Source: a virus. Taken from it: a stretch of 64,000 nucleotides of DNA. Each line of letters opens with the position of its first letter. Position 1 is the first letter of the stretch. The notes under the pieces are model-generated. The model ran no database searches. It was not told where the DNA came from and worked only from the letters and a program-made list of their open reading frames with translations. This document shows positions 5,853-15,116 of this stretch, in pieces. Location: positions 1-64,000 of the IMG/VR virus record IMGVR_UViG_3300017917_001172; one strand, given 5' to 3'. Both the position numbers and the translations under genes were made by a program.

Positions 5853-5909
5853 TTGTGGCTCCAAAAAGTCAATGATGCCTAACAATAGCACCAACAAGGT
5901 CTCCGTCAA

Positions 5910-6299
5910 TCAATAACTTGGATCGATGTCCTTGAGACCCTTGCGATTCAATCTAGTATTGTTACCAACGAAAGCTATGCATCCAGCGGTCATGTCCATG
6001 TCCCATTGCGTGATCACCATCTTGCTGTTATCTCTGCTGAAATGATAGATGATAGCAGTGTCTGGAGTGACAGGATTGGCACCGATCATGACATCAGTCA
6101 TCTTCCATTCCTTGAGGATCGCTCGGATGCTGTCTGCATCACCGCACAGCATAGGAACCTGTACCTTCAACGCAGCCACGCCTTTCTCAGGCGCTTGCTC
6201 TTGCTTGGGCTGCTCCTTGGAAGGTTCTGTTGGAGTTTGAGCCAATGATGGGATCACCATTGACACCGCAAGCACTGCACTAATGATGATCCTCTTCAT
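5910..6299 (-). CDS. Exported protein of unknown function
   Basis: Signal peptide (MKRIIISAVLAVSMVIPSLA-Q), then a Glu/Lys/Pro/Gln-rich linker (residues 22-40) and a small globular domain with two cysteines (MLCGD and AGCIAF) and WDMDM. AGGAGATG precedes ATG at 6299. It lies between the large virion protein and the L,D-transpeptidase on the same strand. No family recognised; periplasmic location is likely. Confidence 0.65.
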   Translation of the reverse strand: MKRIIISAVLAVSMVIPSLAQTPTEPSKEQPKQEQAPEKGVAALKVQVPMLCGDADSIRAILKEWKMTDVMIGANPVTPDTAIIYHFSRDNSKMVITQWDMDMTAGCIAFVGNNTRLNRKGLKDIDPSY

Positions 6300-6312
6300 T
6301 GGTCATCTCCTC

Positions 6313-9300
6313 TTAATAACCATTGGCTGTGTTGGTCAGCAAGCTCTTGCTAACGCTCTGCACACCAAACAATGTCTTAGCATCTGTTTCAGTGATACCA
6401 AAATTTGTTGCTAGCGTGGCTAACATGATTCTCTGTGCTAGGGCCACGACTACTTCTAACTGAATGTTAGTTGTGGCAAGATATTCTTTTGTTAAACCAG
6501 ACAGCTCTTCTGTATAGACTGTGTTTTGAAGACCTTCTATGCGCATGAGTTGGCTTATTATCTCTGTCTCGTTACCCAAGACTATTCCATCAGATGGAAC
6601 GTTCTCTTCGTCGAAATTCAATGCTAGGTCTAATCTATCGGTTTCATACAAAAACTCAATAGGATTGTTATTGTATTTTTCCACCATCATGTCAGACATG
6701 ATCACTTGTCCATCTAGCGTGAATAAGAGCTGCCTTATGCAATTCTGCATCAAAAGATCTATATCGGGTTTAAGAGCCTCTACGTTCTGCGAATATTTCT
6801 TTATCAGGTATTGATAATATGTTTCAACTTCTGAATTAACCTGGACATACAATTCTGCAGCTCTTTCAGCATTTTCTGCCCATATGCCTGTCCACGAAGT
6901 ATAATTCGTGTAGGTTGGACCAACACCGTCATTGGTTTCAAAGTTGCTTGAATTGATGCCTGCTGCTCTAGCTCTTGCTTTGTTTCTAGATAGCATGAGG
7001 GCTGCTTGTATCCTCTGTCCATACACATCATTAGTCGTTATCTTGCGTAGATAATCTGCTGCTCTGCCCGATCCAGTCTCGCGTGCAAGATTTTCCAGGC
7101 TGGACGCAAACTCCCATACCTGCATCTTCTCTGCCCTGCCGTCAAAATATCCAGTCCTGTAAACTACTGCTATCCTTGTGTTGAAGGCCGGTGCTGCCGG
7201 AAGGGTTATGGTGTTAGCGGTAGTGTTGACTGTATAATTGGTAGGTGCTTGCCACACACCGCTTATGAACACATCTAAGTCATCAGTGTCATCTATGTCA
7301 ACGCTGAGTGGCAGCACTTGAGTGGTACCATCTCCTATGAACTGATCTGTCTTCTTAGCTGGACCAAGTTGGAAACCATATTCCTTCCTTAGCTTGTGTT
7401 CTCTTGCCAGCAGCATGGCGCTCTCAGTGTGCAGCGAGTCAAGCTCTAACATGAGCGAAGTGACAGTAAGGTCGTTGTCACTTTCTATGGTGCTCTTGGC
7501 ATATTCAAGCTCATCTTCGATAGCATCAACTATGTCAGAAACTGCGTCATCTAAGGTATTATAGATTCCAAATGAATAGCCTGCTGTGGTAGGCGGTTGC
7601 ACAGTGTTTGGCGATGGGAATATACCTGGGACCGTGTAGACACCATTCAACGTATCTTCTAGCAGTGCCAGCAGATCAGCATAATCATCGAAATAAGTTG
7701 TGTCATTGTACAGTTCGGCTTGTATCTCTGCTATCCTAGGTATGGTCACTTCATGTATGTAACCAGCAGCAGTGCCTATGAAGTCAGCTACCGACAAGGA
7801 ACCATCTTCGGTGAAGAACCCAACTGGTGCATACTTCTCTCCTAGTTCACTCATCTGCCTGTAGTCGTATGTGGCAGGATCGCCAGTTATGAGGCTAGTG
7901 TCATACGGCACCTCGAAAGACACAAGCAAGTTGCCTAGATCAGACAGCGTGGTCATGTAACCTCTGCTGTTCACGAACAACATGCTTAGGAAAACAGCAA
8001 TGTCATTGAGCTTGTTGAAATAGTTGTAATCGTAGCTTTGTGGGAAGATCCATTGCGGATCAAGCAAGGAACCTAAGGTAGGAGGAGTCAATGTTGGATC
8101 TATTTCTAAAGCCTGGATTACCACATCTATCGCATCAGGATCGATCACTGATTCTAGGAATTCTGCTATCTGATTGTCGTAGATAGGGTCTGATAGATCA
8201 CGTATGTTTAGCTTTTCCTGCTGCATATATTGCAATAAGCCACAGCTAGCCCCTGCACCATTGATTATTATCTGCTGCGCTATCTGTCCAGCAGTACCGA
8301 TTCTCAACATGTCATTGAGGTCAGCTAATTTGCCCAAGGCTTGTAAATCTGATCCCAGTGCAATGACATTGTTGGTGATGGTACCAAAGCCACGGGTAAC
8401 ATATGCATCCCAATCATAGAACAAGCTAGAAAAGGCATTTATGTTATCCCTGCTGACGATGTCTCTGAGCACTACGTCGGGATCACCTAACCACTGGGCG
8501 GGCTGTATCGTGAGATCTATAGCACTTCTGACCTCGCCGATGGTGGGACCATCTAGTTCTATCCATGCGTTTTCGTCATTGGGCAAACCACTAACATTGG
8601 CCCAATTGTTTAGATCAAGGTCAGTCCAGAGATATCTTGCATTACCAAACACGTTGTTAACAGTGTTCTTCATGGTAAATTGAAGGCTGTTAGCATAGTT
8701 TTGTGCTGCCAGTGCTGCATTAAAGACGCTGATGAATCTTTCTAACTTAGGAGGACTGCTCTTGCTGAATATCTGATTAGCAGTAGAAGTTATCTTATCG
8801 GATACCTGTCCTTGGACGATACCGGTTGCTGATACTAGCTCAGGTGGCATGTTGCCTACCACGCTAGGCAAGATGCTGGCTCCCATTCCGGCTATCTTAT
8901 CTGACACTGCTTGGGTTATTGCAGAAGTGGGATCAGCGAGTGCAGCTGGTGACAGTGGCAATGCACCGCCTAGGAAGTTTTGGGCAGCACTAGTGATACC
9001 TGCCATGGCTGCTGCTAATGGACTGCCACCGGTGAGGACCCCAGCTAGACCTTGCACTATGCTAGGCACATCTAGGCCTAGGTTCTGGCTAAGACCTGCT
9101 GCTATCTGAGGTGCCGAGCTGTTGATGGGCTGGCACCCGCTTCCGCCGCCGCCGCCTGCGCAAGGATCTCCACCGCCGCCTGGTGAGCTGCCGCCAGCTT
9201 GATTGGCTGCTCCGGGTCCTGGGTTCTCTCCGCGTGTGGCACTGTTGACATAACCTTGATTGTTACCCCAGCGCCTCTGGCTCTGTCCTTTCCAATCAGC

Positions 9301-9825
9301 ATGCACGAAACCGGAATCATAATATGAAAGACCCCTCGCACCATTGGCATTGAGATTGTAGATGTATTCGTTCATCTTGGCGCTGCCAGCATACTGTACC
9401 TGGCCACCACATACCAGATAGGTATCCAAGGCTAGGCCATTGAAGTGCGCAGATCCCGGCTTGTCTCTGTAGGCTTTGCCGCCATTGGGACTGACTCTAG
9501 CTTGGCAACCAGAAGGAACCGATTTCAACACGTTTTGTTGGACGGCAGAGCTAACGCCTTGTGTGCTGCCACTGCCGGGCGCGAATCCACTAGAGCTACT
9601 GGTCTCGCCTATCGCACCAGTGTTAGATGGAGTGCCAGTGGGACTAGCAGCGCCGCAACCAGAGCTAGGAGTTCCACCAACTAGCTGGTTAGCGCCATCG
9701 GCTGCGCCTGTACCAAATCTATCACCGTAGGCACCAGTCGCTGCTTTAGCTGCTGATATCTCAGCAGCTGATGGCTTTGCTTGTGGTGCAGCCCTGCCTT
9801 GGGATAATCTACCTTCGTCTGCCAT
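6313..9825 (-). CDS. Large virion protein with M15-type peptidase domain
   Basis: 1170 residues. Residues 1-100 are a low-complexity Ala/Gly/Ser region. Residues about 104-185 form a peptidase M15-like domain with the expected zinc ligands: H127 and D134 in SAHFNGLALD and H175 in GFVHADW. A Gly-rich linker (about 200-230) leads to a long repetitive-free body with many Asp/Asn and aromatic residues, typical of tail or baseplate structural proteins. M15 enzymes cut peptidoglycan stem peptides. ATG at 9825 follows the PAAR stop by one base, so the spike tip and this protein are made together. Most likely a baseplate or tail-tip protein carrying a wall-cutting enzyme. Confidence 0.75.
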   Translation of the reverse strand: MADEGRLSQGRAAPQAKPSAAEISAAKAATGAYGDRFGTGAADGANQLVGGTPSSGCGAASPTGTPSNTGAIGETSSSSGFAPGSGSTQGVSSAVQQNVLKSVPSGCQARVSPNGGKAYRDKPGSAHFNGLALDTYLVCGGQVQYAGSAKMNEYIYNLNANGARGLSYYDSGFVHADWKGQSQRRWGNNQGYVNSATRGENPGPGAANQAGGSSPGGGGDPCAGGGGGSGCQPINSSAPQIAAGLSQNLGLDVPSIVQGLAGVLTGGSPLAAAMAGITSAAQNFLGGALPLSPAALADPTSAITQAVSDKIAGMGASILPSVVGNMPPELVSATGIVQGQVSDKITSTANQIFSKSSPPKLERFISVFNAALAAQNYANSLQFTMKNTVNNVFGNARYLWTDLDLNNWANVSGLPNDENAWIELDGPTIGEVRSAIDLTIQPAQWLGDPDVVLRDIVSRDNINAFSSLFYDWDAYVTRGFGTITNNVIALGSDLQALGKLADLNDMLRIGTAGQIAQQIIINGAGASCGLLQYMQQEKLNIRDLSDPIYDNQIAEFLESVIDPDAIDVVIQALEIDPTLTPPTLGSLLDPQWIFPQSYDYNYFNKLNDIAVFLSMLFVNSRGYMTTLSDLGNLLVSFEVPYDTSLITGDPATYDYRQMSELGEKYAPVGFFTEDGSLSVADFIGTAAGYIHEVTIPRIAEIQAELYNDTTYFDDYADLLALLEDTLNGVYTVPGIFPSPNTVQPPTTAGYSFGIYNTLDDAVSDIVDAIEDELEYAKSTIESDNDLTVTSLMLELDSLHTESAMLLAREHKLRKEYGFQLGPAKKTDQFIGDGTTQVLPLSVDIDDTDDLDVFISGVWQAPTNYTVNTTANTITLPAAPAFNTRIAVVYRTGYFDGRAEKMQVWEFASSLENLARETGSGRAADYLRKITTNDVYGQRIQAALMLSRNKARARAAGINSSNFETNDGVGPTYTNYTSWTGIWAENAERAAELYVQVNSEVETYYQYLIKKYSQNVEALKPDIDLLMQNCIRQLLFTLDGQVIMSDMMVEKYNNNPIEFLYETDRLDLALNFDEENVPSDGIVLGNETEIISQLMRIEGLQNTVYTEELSGLTKEYLATTNIQLEVVVALAQRIMLATLATNFGITETDAKTLFGVQSVSKSLLTNTANGY

Positions 9826-9826
9826 G

Positions 9827-10111
9827 TTAATTCTTACCCACTATGAAGGTGCTGCTGCCTTCTGCTCTAGAATGGCCACAGGTATCTTTGTCTCCCACCA
9901 CGTTGACTGGAATTCCATCTACTAGGAATAGTCGCGTTCCTTGTGCGGTCTTAGCATTACAGTGTTTCTTGACCTTGGGACAGGGTTTGTGCGGGCTGAC
10001 TGGGCTACCATCAACGCTAACTGGTTTGCCATCTATTATGAAGTTTTTGTTACCTTTTATGACCCTACCACCTGCATCGTTTTTGTCGCCTTCACGAACT
10101 ACTTTTGGCAT
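9827..10111 (-). CDS. PAAR-motif tail spike tip protein
   Basis: 94 residues with the PAAR pattern: MPKVVREGD at the start, repeated short beta motifs ending in G-K-P-V/I-x-V and the metal-binding residues H43, C45 and H51-C52 region plus C near GHS. In T4-like phages the PAAR protein sharpens the central spike of the baseplate and helps pierce the outer membrane. GGAGG lies before ATG at 10111. Directly followed by the 1170-residue virion protein. Confidence 0.85.
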   Translation of the reverse strand: MPKVVREGDKNDAGGRVIKGNKNFIIDGKPVSVDGSPVSPHKPCPKVKKHCNAKTAQGTRLFLVDGIPVNVVGDKDTCGHSRAEGSSTFIVGKN

Positions 10112-10162
10112 ATGTGAACCTCCAATCTAGCTGTATTTAACACCGCATGATTGGAGTGTTTT

Positions 10163-10741
10163 TTAATATACGTTTATGTTTATCACACAGCGCATGCCAG
10201 TTTGGGGCTGTCCTGCGGTATGGAAATAGCTACCATCAAAAAGCACTGCCCTGCCCTGCTTAGGCTTTACTCTTTGTATTACTGCTTTATCATCATAAGG
10301 CAATATGGTTGTAGCCGTGCTATTTGCTCTCATGTTGCTAATGAGGGTTTCACCATCCGCATCGATCACGTAATACAGCACCACTAGGTGAGGATGAAAA
10401 GGATCAGTATCCACATGGAAGTTATCCTCCTGCTTTCCTATAAGTGCCCTGTTAAGGGGGAATTGCAACAAGGTCTTGGCATGCGCTATGGCCTTAAAGT
10501 TCCACCCATATCTGGCTGCGCCGAGATGAGCCAATGCATCTATGTCTAAGGTGCTGATCTTCTGACCGTTGTCATATATCATGTGGCTCATCGATGGCCT
10601 AAATTGCAGTGATTGTGGGGTGGTTATGTCATCTACGTAATACCAAGGAAACTGTCCTTCGAACAGATATCTCTTGTACTTCTCCTGTAAGCTTAACGGT
10701 ATGAGATCGTCAACTACGATGATGTCCTTAGGGCTTGACAT
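10163..10741 (-). CDS. 2OG-Fe(II) oxygenase
   Basis: 192 residues with the double-stranded beta-helix signature: H109-x-D111 (NFHVDTD), H174 (YFHTAG) as third iron ligand and R184 (GMRCVI) binding 2-oxoglutarate. Such prolyl-4-hydroxylase-like enzymes are frequent in cyanophage-like viruses, where their substrate is unknown. The gene overlaps the upstream one by 14 bases and lies just before the PAAR gene, so a virion protein could be the substrate (inference). Confidence 0.85.
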   Translation of the reverse strand: MSSPKDIIVVDDLIPLSLQEKYKRYLFEGQFPWYYVDDITTPQSLQFRPSMSHMIYDNGQKISTLDIDALAHLGAARYGWNFKAIAHAKTLLQFPLNRALIGKQEDNFHVDTDPFHPHLVVLYYVIDADGETLISNMRANSTATTILPYDDKAVIQRVKPKQGRAVLFDGSYFHTAGQPQTGMRCVININVY

Positions 10742-11057
10742 TAAGCAAACTCTCCATGGAGCTAGCTGGCTTTATACCGCTGGTGCCGCGTATGTATTCA
10801 TCTGCGACTTCCTTCTTGGCAGGAGCATGCAATGCTACAGCTGACTTGTTCAGGCTCACCTTTGCGTTTGCAAGTTCTGCCGAAAACATAGCCGGAACCA
10901 TACCTAAGCTGCCCTGCGGCGTAGGAATGAGATTAACTGGTTTAGTCACGTAAAACGTAGTTTCTGTTTCCTCAGAATATCTAGCTATCATCTCTTCACC
11001 TGATGTGAGCTTGAAGCTGATTATGTCGTTGAGCGCGTAGCCTTTTTGGATTATCAT
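10728..11057 (-). CDS. Conserved phage protein, 109 aa
   Basis: Short beta-rich N-terminal part (DIISFKLTSGEEMIARYSE...TTFYVTKPVNLI) resembling Sm-like small domains seen in T4-superfamily phages, followed by a variable tail. It overlaps the glutaredoxin stop by four bases (ATGA-type) and the oxygenase start by 14. The Sm-like reading is a guess from pattern; no catalytic residues are evident. Confidence 0.6.
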   Translation of the reverse strand: MIIQKGYALNDIISFKLTSGEEMIARYSEETETTFYVTKPVNLIPTPQGSLGMVPAMFSAELANAKVSLNKSAVALHAPAKKEVADEYIRGTSGIKPASSMESLLNVKP

Positions 11058-11305
11058 TGTAGCCTCTTTAATATGTCTTCTACCCTCATGGTTTTGAGGC
11101 TAGTCCATCCACCAGGAACTAACAGGTTGTCACCTGCAAATAGCACTGGCAGCGTCTTGTGCCCCTGTGAGATTAGCATTTCCCTAGCTTCTGAATCGTC
11201 AGTTATGTTTACTTCTTGGTATGCGATACCAAGCTTCTTTAGATGGTCTTTTGCCTGTGTGCAATAACCACAACCTGTCTTGGTGTAAATGGTCAATGTC
11301 TTCAT
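11054..11305 (-). CDS. Glutaredoxin
   Basis: 83 residues, the usual phage glutaredoxin length, with active site C12-G-Y-C15, the cis-proline loop (TLPVLF) and the GG motif (VPGGWTSL). It passes electrons to ribonucleotide reductase, whose NrdA subunit here carries the matching C-terminal CDSC pair. It lies downstream of nrdB and a methyltransferase on the same strand, as nrdC-type genes often do in T4-like phages. Confidence 0.92.
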   Translation of the reverse strand: MKTLTIYTKTGCGYCTQAKDHLKKLGIAYQEVNITDDSEAREMLISQGHKTLPVLFAGDNLLVPGGWTSLKTMRVEDILKRLQ

Positions 11306-11317
11306 TCCTTCATCCTT

Positions 11318-12058
11318 TCATCTACCTTCTACTAGAGTGAGATGCAGGCTGAAAAACGGCATTTCGCTCTTTGTATGTCCTGGGTTAGCGTATATATCTT
11401 TGTTCATCAAGGCATAGCCATGCTGATAGATAGCGTGCCTGATGTAACCTATGCTGGGCGTCAACCATTCATCTAGGCGGCGGTCATAGGTCATGCGTCC
11501 GGGCGTCCACTCAGGTCCTATGTGCGTGTCTTCTGCATGATAGAATATGGAGTGATTGTTTAGATTAACGAATCGCTCAATGATGATCACATCAGTGACT
11601 TGCTTGCTGCGCAGATGGGCTATGAAGTCATACCAGTTCTCGATGGTCACGTTCCTGACTAGGACGCAATCTCCGTACTTGAAATCATAGTCCTGCCAGC
11701 GTGCCTGGCATATCTTGTCGTAAGGCACATGCTTGCGCAGGAAGTCATAATTCTCTTGGTTAGGCTCCATTGCTATCAGCTCAGTGGGATCGCAGAAGCG
11801 CAGGCCTAGATAGGCTGCACCTATGCCAGCACCAACATCGACTATGCGCCTGTCCCTGAACACGTCATACCATCTCAGCAGATGCTTGAGATTGCGGCAT
11901 TGCCTCAACAAGGTGTAATAGTCTGACTTGTTGATGTTGCCTATGCCAAATGGAAACTTGCACTCGTGCTTGACTGCAAGTATGAGTTCCATCTGTTGAT
12001 GTATCTCTTTTCTCTTGGTCCTGAAGAATTCTCTTGCAGGATCAAAATTACGCCTCAT
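11318..12058 (-). CDS. SAM-dependent methyltransferase
   Basis: 246 residues, class I Rossmann fold: motif I VDVGAGIGAAYLGL around residue 74, the acidic ribose-binding end of strand 2 (IAMEPNQENYDF), then a basic C-terminal domain. ATG overlaps the nrdB stop as ATGA. Substrate unknown; the conserved FFRTKRKEIHQQMELI N-terminal helix has no family I can name. Placed between nrdB and glutaredoxin. Confidence 0.75.
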   Translation of the reverse strand: MRRNFDPAREFFRTKRKEIHQQMELILAVKHECKFPFGIGNINKSDYYTLLRQCRNLKHLLRWYDVFRDRRIVDVGAGIGAAYLGLRFCDPTELIAMEPNQENYDFLRKHVPYDKICQARWQDYDFKYGDCVLVRNVTIENWYDFIAHLRSKQVTDVIIIERFVNLNNHSIFYHAEDTHIGPEWTPGRMTYDRRLDEWLTPSIGYIRHAIYQHGYALMNKDIYANPGHTKSEMPFFSLHLTLVEGR

Positions 12059-13158
12059 AGGCTCATGCCTTTGAACGTGTCTGTGTTAGCATCCTGCTTG
12101 ATGGCACCAATGGTATAGCTAGAGATCTCTGTCTCCTGGGGAGCGACCTGCACTTCCATGCCCGAGATCCACTTCTGCGTCCACGGTAGCGGGTTAGATC
12201 CGATCTTGTATGGGCTAGGCAGACCAACTGATTGCATGCGCCTTGCGGTGATGTACTCAACATATTCGTTCAGCAATTGCTCGTTAAGACCAATCATTGA
12301 ACCATCCTTGAACAGATAGTGTGCCCATGCCTTCTCTTGGTTGGCAGCATCCACGAACATCTTGATGCTCTCTTCCTTGGTCTCCTCAGCGATCTTGACA
12401 AAGTCTGGATCATCCTTGGGCAAGGTCTTGAGCAGCATCTGCGTGCCTGCTAGATGCAAGTTCTCGTCACGGGCGATGAACTTGATGATCTTGGCATTGC
12501 CTTCCATCTTCTTGACCTCAGCGAATGCCCATGAGCAAGCAAAGCTGACATAGAAACGAACACCTTCTAGGATGTTGACTGACATGAGCGCAAGCCACAA
12601 TGCTCGCTTGTGACGATATTCGTTGCCCTTGTAGGCTTCAGGATCTGTGTGATAGAGATTGTTGAGCTCGATCAGTTCGTCATAGTTCTTGGTAATGTCC
12701 TTGGCGCAATCAACGATCTCAGCAATGTCCATCATCTCATCAAAGATCTTTGAAGGATCAGAATAGACGTTGCGTATGATATGAGTGTATGAACGGCTGT
12801 GGATTGTTTCACTGAACGTCCAAGTAGTGATCCAGTTCTCGAGTTCTGGTAGACTGCAAATTGGACCAAAAGCCACGCTTGGTGCGCGGCCCTGCACTGA
12901 ATCCAACAGGATCTGCCTCTTGAGGTTGCTGGTAAAGATGTGCTGTTCGTGTGCAGTGAGAGCCTTGAAATCCTTGGCATCACGGAAGGTGTCCACTTCC
13001 TCTGGGCGCCAGAAGAAGCTGAGCTGCTTATCAGTCAGCTTGTCAATAGCTGGATATTTCATAGTGTCGTATCGCTGGATGGTCACTCCGCCATTTGGAT
13101 CTAGGAATGCTAGGCTCTTGGTGTGGTCGCTCTTGTTGTCTATGTCAAATACGCTCAT
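12055..13158 (-). CDS. nrdB: Ribonucleotide reductase class Ia, beta subunit
   Basis: 367 residues. Houses the diiron-tyrosyl radical cofactor that starts catalysis in NrdA. All ligands are present at expected spacing: D86 (LLDSVQGR), E117 and H120 (SETIHSRSY), E198 (NILEGVRFY), E232 and H235 (ARDENLH), with the radical tyrosine Y124. Separated from nrdA by an amidinotransferase and a methyltransferase gene, all on one strand. AAGGAT precedes ATG at 13158. Confidence 0.95.
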   Translation of the reverse strand: MSVFDIDNKSDHTKSLAFLDPNGGVTIQRYDTMKYPAIDKLTDKQLSFFWRPEEVDTFRDAKDFKALTAHEQHIFTSNLKRQILLDSVQGRAPSVAFGPICSLPELENWITTWTFSETIHSRSYTHIIRNVYSDPSKIFDEMMDIAEIVDCAKDITKNYDELIELNNLYHTDPEAYKGNEYRHKRALWLALMSVNILEGVRFYVSFACSWAFAEVKKMEGNAKIIKFIARDENLHLAGTQMLLKTLPKDDPDFVKIAEETKEESIKMFVDAANQEKAWAHYLFKDGSMIGLNEQLLNEYVEYITARRMQSVGLPSPYKIGSNPLPWTQKWISGMEVQVAPQETEISSYTIGAIKQDANTDTFKGMSL

Positions 13159-13200
13159 GATAATAATCCTTGTCTTCTAACTATAAGCTCTAATGATTGA

Positions 13201-14418
13201 TCAAGCAAAATAATCTTGCATACTGCCTTCACGATCTAAATCTAGCGTGACGCAATGCAGCCCGCCGTCCCAGAAGTGTCTATGCCTCCAAGGTACTATG
13301 TGTGGAGTCATGCCGTGCCGCTCAAAAGCATCAAATGCTTTCTTATTGTAAGAACACACCAATATGTTCTTCTCGTCGATGACCAAGGCATTGACATCAA
13401 ACACCGTTTCTTCAACGTAACCAACCCAATCTCTCATCCAAGTCTCAACTAGCTGTATGAGATCTTCGTCATGCTCATGACCCGGTATCCACCACTTGCC
13501 GGCATTCTTTATCTTGAGCTTTTCCCAATCTTGAACCTTATGCCATGCTTCGTTATTGAGATGGACTATCTCCCAGCTTGGAAAGTTAACATGATGGTCT
13601 GGTACATCAGCTATACTAAGCAATAACCCAGGTTTAACAGGACAGATAACACCATCAACATGCCCGTTGCTGTTGACAAATTTTATGCGATGCTCTCGGA
13701 AATGATTCTTGAGCGGGTCTAACGATGCTTGATCGATCATGTGATCGTCGATACCAAAATATAAGTCCCGTCCAAGCCTTATGACTCCGTTTGGATACAA
13801 TCTATCTAATATAGATATATCTTTCTTAGTGATTACTCGGCTTCCTGCAGACATGACATTCTGGATGATTGGATCAAAGAAGCCAAAGTTCCTGACCGCA
13901 TCTCTATGGGTGTTCTGTACCATAGCATAGTCTTTATCATAGATCTTTGTTGACTGAGCGATAGATAACAGCACTTCATCTTCGATATATTTCTCGATCG
14001 GCTTCTTACCTAAAATTGAAGATATGCTAGCCTTGATGCCATACCCAGCTAGCAATCCTGTGGTCTGCTTGGCTATCAACCTATCATCTAGATTGAACAC
14101 ATAGAGCTTGCTACCTATCATGCACAGCTCATCTCTAGGAACCATGCTGACTGGACCGGGTATCCTATCGCCTGGTTTAAATTTTACATGATATTGATCT
14201 AGGCTCGTAGCTGTCCTAGGCCTGATTACGTTGACACCAAACTTTTCTAATGTCTTGATCAGTCCTTGGTAATCTTCTTCGGTCTCCATAGCGATCTTCT
14301 CGAAGAGCGAACGCAGGCGTGGGTTAGTTATCCAACTGTAAAACTCAGGTGGATAGCTAGCACCTACGGCACAGGTCTTGAGTTTTTGGAAATGCGAGTA
14401 GCTAGAATACAAGATCAA
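13201..14418 (-). CDS. Amidinotransferase-family enzyme
   Basis: 405 residues of the guanidino-group-modifying superfamily. Seen: the His-Asp motif GHVDGVICPVKPG (about residue 251) and the catalytic cysteine motif DGGLHCVTLDLDREG with C389 close to the C-terminus. Relatives (glycine or inosamine-phosphate amidinotransferases, arginine deiminases) move or hydrolyse the amidino group of arginine. Related genes occur in cyanophage-like viruses, without known function. The likely start is TTG at 14418, overlapping the upstream stop (TTGA). It is embedded between nrdA and nrdB. Confidence 0.75.
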   Translation of the reverse strand: MILYSSYSHFQKLKTCAVGASYPPEFYSWITNPRLRSLFEKIAMETEEDYQGLIKTLEKFGVNVIRPRTATSLDQYHVKFKPGDRIPGPVSMVPRDELCMIGSKLYVFNLDDRLIAKQTTGLLAGYGIKASISSILGKKPIEKYIEDEVLLSIAQSTKIYDKDYAMVQNTHRDAVRNFGFFDPIIQNVMSAGSRVITKKDISILDRLYPNGVIRLGRDLYFGIDDHMIDQASLDPLKNHFREHRIKFVNSNGHVDGVICPVKPGLLLSIADVPDHHVNFPSWEIVHLNNEAWHKVQDWEKLKIKNAGKWWIPGHEHDEDLIQLVETWMRDWVGYVEETVFDVNALVIDEKNILVCSYNKKAFDAFERHGMTPHIVPWRHRHFWDGGLHCVTLDLDREGSMQDYFA

Positions 14419-15104
14419 ATCCCATGTTTTTCAATCACTAACCTTATGTTTCCATCTAAACATGCATCAATGCCGTATTTGGTGAAATCAATCTCAACAG
14501 AAAGAAAGGTGCAGTTTAATTTGAGCAACTCTGTTCTCAGATGTTCTGTATTGTTATCAAAATACGCATCTGATTTTAGCTTGTTCACCATAGCCCTGTC
14601 GTTATCAAAAGTACATTCAATCATTCGCACAAAGTTAAAAGTGATGTATGCCCTGCCTCCTGGTTTTAGTATAGATAGCACCTGTTCCAACGTTGATTTG
14701 AATTTAGATACTTTGATGAAATGCAATGAATTGATTGCAATTATAGATTCGTAGCATTCTTGATTGCACCGAACAAAATTATCATCAAAGGAATCTTTAA
14801 TGTCAGCCGATTCGTGTTCAGGATCGATTCCAACTATGTTCTTATAAAATGCCTTCCAAACGTTGCTACCGCATCCTATATCATATATCGTAGTAGGATT
14901 CTTTTCCAACAAGAAATTGATGTAATAAAAAGGATCAACTGAGAACACTTTCTTCATGAAACGTTCTCTAGGCGTGAAAGGTATTAAATTGTAGGCATCG
15001 CCGTTCTGAACAAGCTCATAGCCATCTTCGGCCAATGACTTGCCAATTTCTGTCTTAGAAAATAAGTCCAAGAAATCAGCAGGTATTGGCCTCAGATTTT
15101 GCAT
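14415..15104 (-). CDS. SAM-dependent methyltransferase
   Basis: 229 residues. Motif I IYDIGCGSNVWKAF, then GIDPEHESADI and, near the middle, LKPGGRAYITF, the usual class I arrangement. The coding sequence is distinctly AT-richer than the flanking RNR genes, suggesting recent arrival. AGGACC lies before ATG at 15104. Substrate not evident. Confidence 0.75.
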   Translation of the reverse strand: MQNLRPIPADFLDLFSKTEIGKSLAEDGYELVQNGDAYNLIPFTPRERFMKKVFSVDPFYYINFLLEKNPTTIYDIGCGSNVWKAFYKNIVGIDPEHESADIKDSFDDNFVRCNQECYESIIAINSLHFIKVSKFKSTLEQVLSILKPGGRAYITFNFVRMIECTFDNDRAMVNKLKSDAYFDNNTEHLRTELLKLNCTFLSVEIDFTKYGIDACLDGNIRLVIEKHGI

Positions 15105-15116
15105 TTGCTGGTCCTG

